The position numbers and the translations under genes are program-made. 64,000 nucleotides of DNA, taken from NCBI GenBank assembly GCA_964036045.1, contig OZ038382.1, positions 131,440,556 to 131,504,555 on the forward strand, read 5' to 3'. The notes beneath the pieces are model-generated. The model made no database searches. It was not told the DNA's origin and was given only the letters and a program-made list of their open reading frames with translations. This DNA comes from Eutreptiella sp. 'Long Island Sound 2002' (lineage: Eukaryota > Euglenozoa > Euglenophyceae > Eutreptiales > Eutreptiaceae). Positions 63,939 to 64,000 of the stretch are shown here, in pieces; the stretch's first letter is position 1; every line of letters starts with the position of its first letter.

Positions 63939-64000
63939 GTCTTGATGTTGGGTATGGCTGGTGGAAACCAGCCGCATCTAAGATGCAGACCCTGCAGGAC

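Larger units (their letters stand above)
58460..64000 (+). mobile_element. Degenerate Ty3/gypsy-type LTR retrotransposon (truncated by window end)
   Basis: The order is 5' LTR, gag with a CCHC knuckle, protease, methyltransferase-like domain, then RT, co-linear on the plus strand. I count at least six frameshifts and six in-frame stops before the RT. RNase H, integrase and the 3' LTR would lie beyond the window, so the family call rests on protease-RT order and RT motifs. Confidence 0.85.

Overview
The window is a repeat- and retrotransposon-dominated stretch of a nuclear eukaryotic genome. I see no bacterial operons, rRNA, convincing tRNA or intact conserved housekeeping gene. It contains decayed copies of three reverse-transcriptase lineages: a non-LTR (LINE) element on the minus strand, a tyrosine-recombinase (YR, DIRS-like) element on the plus strand, and a Ty3/gypsy LTR element on the plus strand. 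It also has many mini- and macrosatellites, long G/C homopolymers, and two gene-like stretches with plausible GT-AG introns. The style (GC-rich, intron-bearing, retroelement-laden, and with Gag/Pol proteins of a kind I associate with microalgae) suggests a dinoflagellate or another microalga. That assignment is inference and low confidence.

Layout. 1-2,460: minisatellites of about 59 bp and about 90 bp on an A-poor plus strand, preceded by an inverted, diverged copy of sequence found again at 30.4-30.75 kb. 2.46-6.9 kb: GC-rich low-complexity DNA with proline-rich minus-strand frames. 6.9-15.15 kb: a LINE (endonuclease, RT, RNase H, zinc-knuckle) riddled with stops and shifts and interrupted by a small satellite array (11.2-11.87 kb) and an AT-rich insert (9.56-10.0 kb). 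15.65-25.66 kb: a YR retroelement (gag, recombinase, RT, RNase H, small basic ORF, 3' array) flanked by direct copies of a roughly 560-bp repeat. 26.3-28 kb: a strikingly T-depleted strand. 27.3-41.42 kb: two almost identical 7.06-kb tandem units, each holding its own minisatellites and diverged internal repeats. 42-45.1 kb: diverged repeats and a solo LTR related to the gypsy LTR further right. 45.3-53.2 kb: an 11-bp minisatellite, two gene-like segments of unknown function, hairpin-forming arrays and minor duplications. 54.9-57.66 kb: a macrosatellite of about 210-bp monomers with a three-monomer higher-order period. 58.46-64.0 kb: a gypsy-type element (5' LTR, gag, CCHC knuckle, protease, a methyltransferase-like domain, RT) cut by the window end.

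Functional picture. None of the retroelement copies appears autonomous. The LINE lacks the paired Asp of RT motif C, the YR element has Asn in its RT active site plus a nonsense codon in RNase H, and the gypsy protease has Glu-Pro-Gly at its active site. Many frame breaks in the YR and gypsy copies coincide with runs of ten or more G or C, so some may be homopolymer errors or slippage rather than old mutations. In-frame stops within readable coding sequence are mostly TAG.

Most long open frames in the satellites and the T-depleted DNA are artefacts of base composition and are rejected below. Boundaries of diverged repeats and mobile elements are by eye and may be off by tens of bases.
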